A DNA stretch of 33,006 nt from positions 1 to 33,006 of the forward strand of contig CANQGK010000026.1 of the NCBI GenBank assembly GCA_947623175.1, given 5' to 3'. The translations under genes were made by a program, and so were the position numbers. Under the pieces are notes generated by a model. The model did no database searches and was not told where the DNA came from. It saw nothing but the letters and a program-made list of their open reading frames with translations. Positions 32,926 to 33,006 of this stretch are shown here, in pieces (positions within the stretch are counted from its first letter, which is position 1; each line of letters opens with the position of its first letter). This stretch comes from an uncultured Clostridia bacterium (GTDB lineage: Bacteria; Bacillota; Clostridia; Oscillospirales; Acutalibacteraceae).

Positions 32926-32977
32926 AAGCGTGGTAAAACCGAATTTTTATTTTATTTTATTTTTTGGAGGAAGAGAT

Positions 32978-33006
32978 ATGTTGAAGTGTATTGAGCGGCG
33001 GAAGCT
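32978..33006 (+). CDS. Start of an unidentified gene, cut by the window end
   Basis: ATG 32978 follows GGAGG with seven bases between and a promoter 53 bp upstream. The visible residues are MLKCIERRK, too few to name a family. Only start signals support it. Confidence 0.6.

Overview
The window looks like a chromosomal segment of an uncultured or gut-type clostridium (Firmicutes, probably Oscillospirales). Three things suggest this: the gene orders phoH-ybeY-era-yqzL-recO-mutS2 and rimP-nusA-ylxR-ylxQ-infB-rbfA-nrnA-truB-ribF, the frequent AGGAGG-type ribosome binding sites with GTG and TTG starts, and house-keeping proteins that read as clostridial. No rRNA, tRNA or CRISPR array is visible.

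Layout. (1) 1-1440 is a decayed accessory patch. It holds an N-terminal IS1182-type transposase fragment, two tandem copies of a hairpin-rich repeat of about 126 bp, a WapI-like immunity protein, and a SUFU-domain immunity pseudogene broken by one in-frame TAG. (2) 1437-1980 holds a small lipoprotein gene and a divergent promoter pair built on a mirrored inverted repeat. (3) 2017-7766 (+) is the phoH, ybeY, era, yqzL-like, recO, mutS2 cluster for rRNA maturation and DNA repair. (4) 7910-9978 (+) is an ECF-type sigma factor translationally coupled to a membrane RsgI-like anti-sigma protein whose extracellular part ends in duplicated PepSY units. (5) 10060-15614 holds an orphan glycyl-radical activase (-), a GH127-type glycosidase (+) and a one-chain MacB/FtsX-like ABC protein (+), each bounded by clear terminators. 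(6) 29609 down to 15673 (-) is one nearly gap-free unit of about 14 kb. It starts with the rimP/nusA/infB translation-transcription operon, continues through rbfA, nrnA, truB, ribF, ftsK/spoIIIE, an MBL hydrolase, a Gx-type transporter and asnB, and ends in a newly noted 59-aa glycine-zipper protein whose ribosome site is buried in a hairpin. A promoter and an attenuator-like hairpin precede rimP. (7) 29777-32003 (+) is a 728-aa zinc ribbon/TPR/TIR/transmembrane/DUF6273 protein. (8) 32290-32776 (-) is a radC gene reduced to an N-terminal stub and a JAB domain. A new + strand gene begins at 32978 and runs off the window.

The most interesting object is the TIR protein. Its C-terminal C-type-lectin-like (DUF6273) domain ends in a stretch where 26 of 29 codons end in a pyrimidine and the residues are mostly Y, D, S, T, H, C, G and A. 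A conserved VRPALWI tail follows, with a short hairpin just after the stop. This is what a variable region of a diversity-generating retroelement (DGR) looks like after adenine-directed mutagenesis of AAY codons. No reverse transcriptase or template repeat is in the window, so the retroelement would have to act from elsewhere. If so, a cytosolic TIR effector is physically linked across the membrane to a hypervariable sensor.
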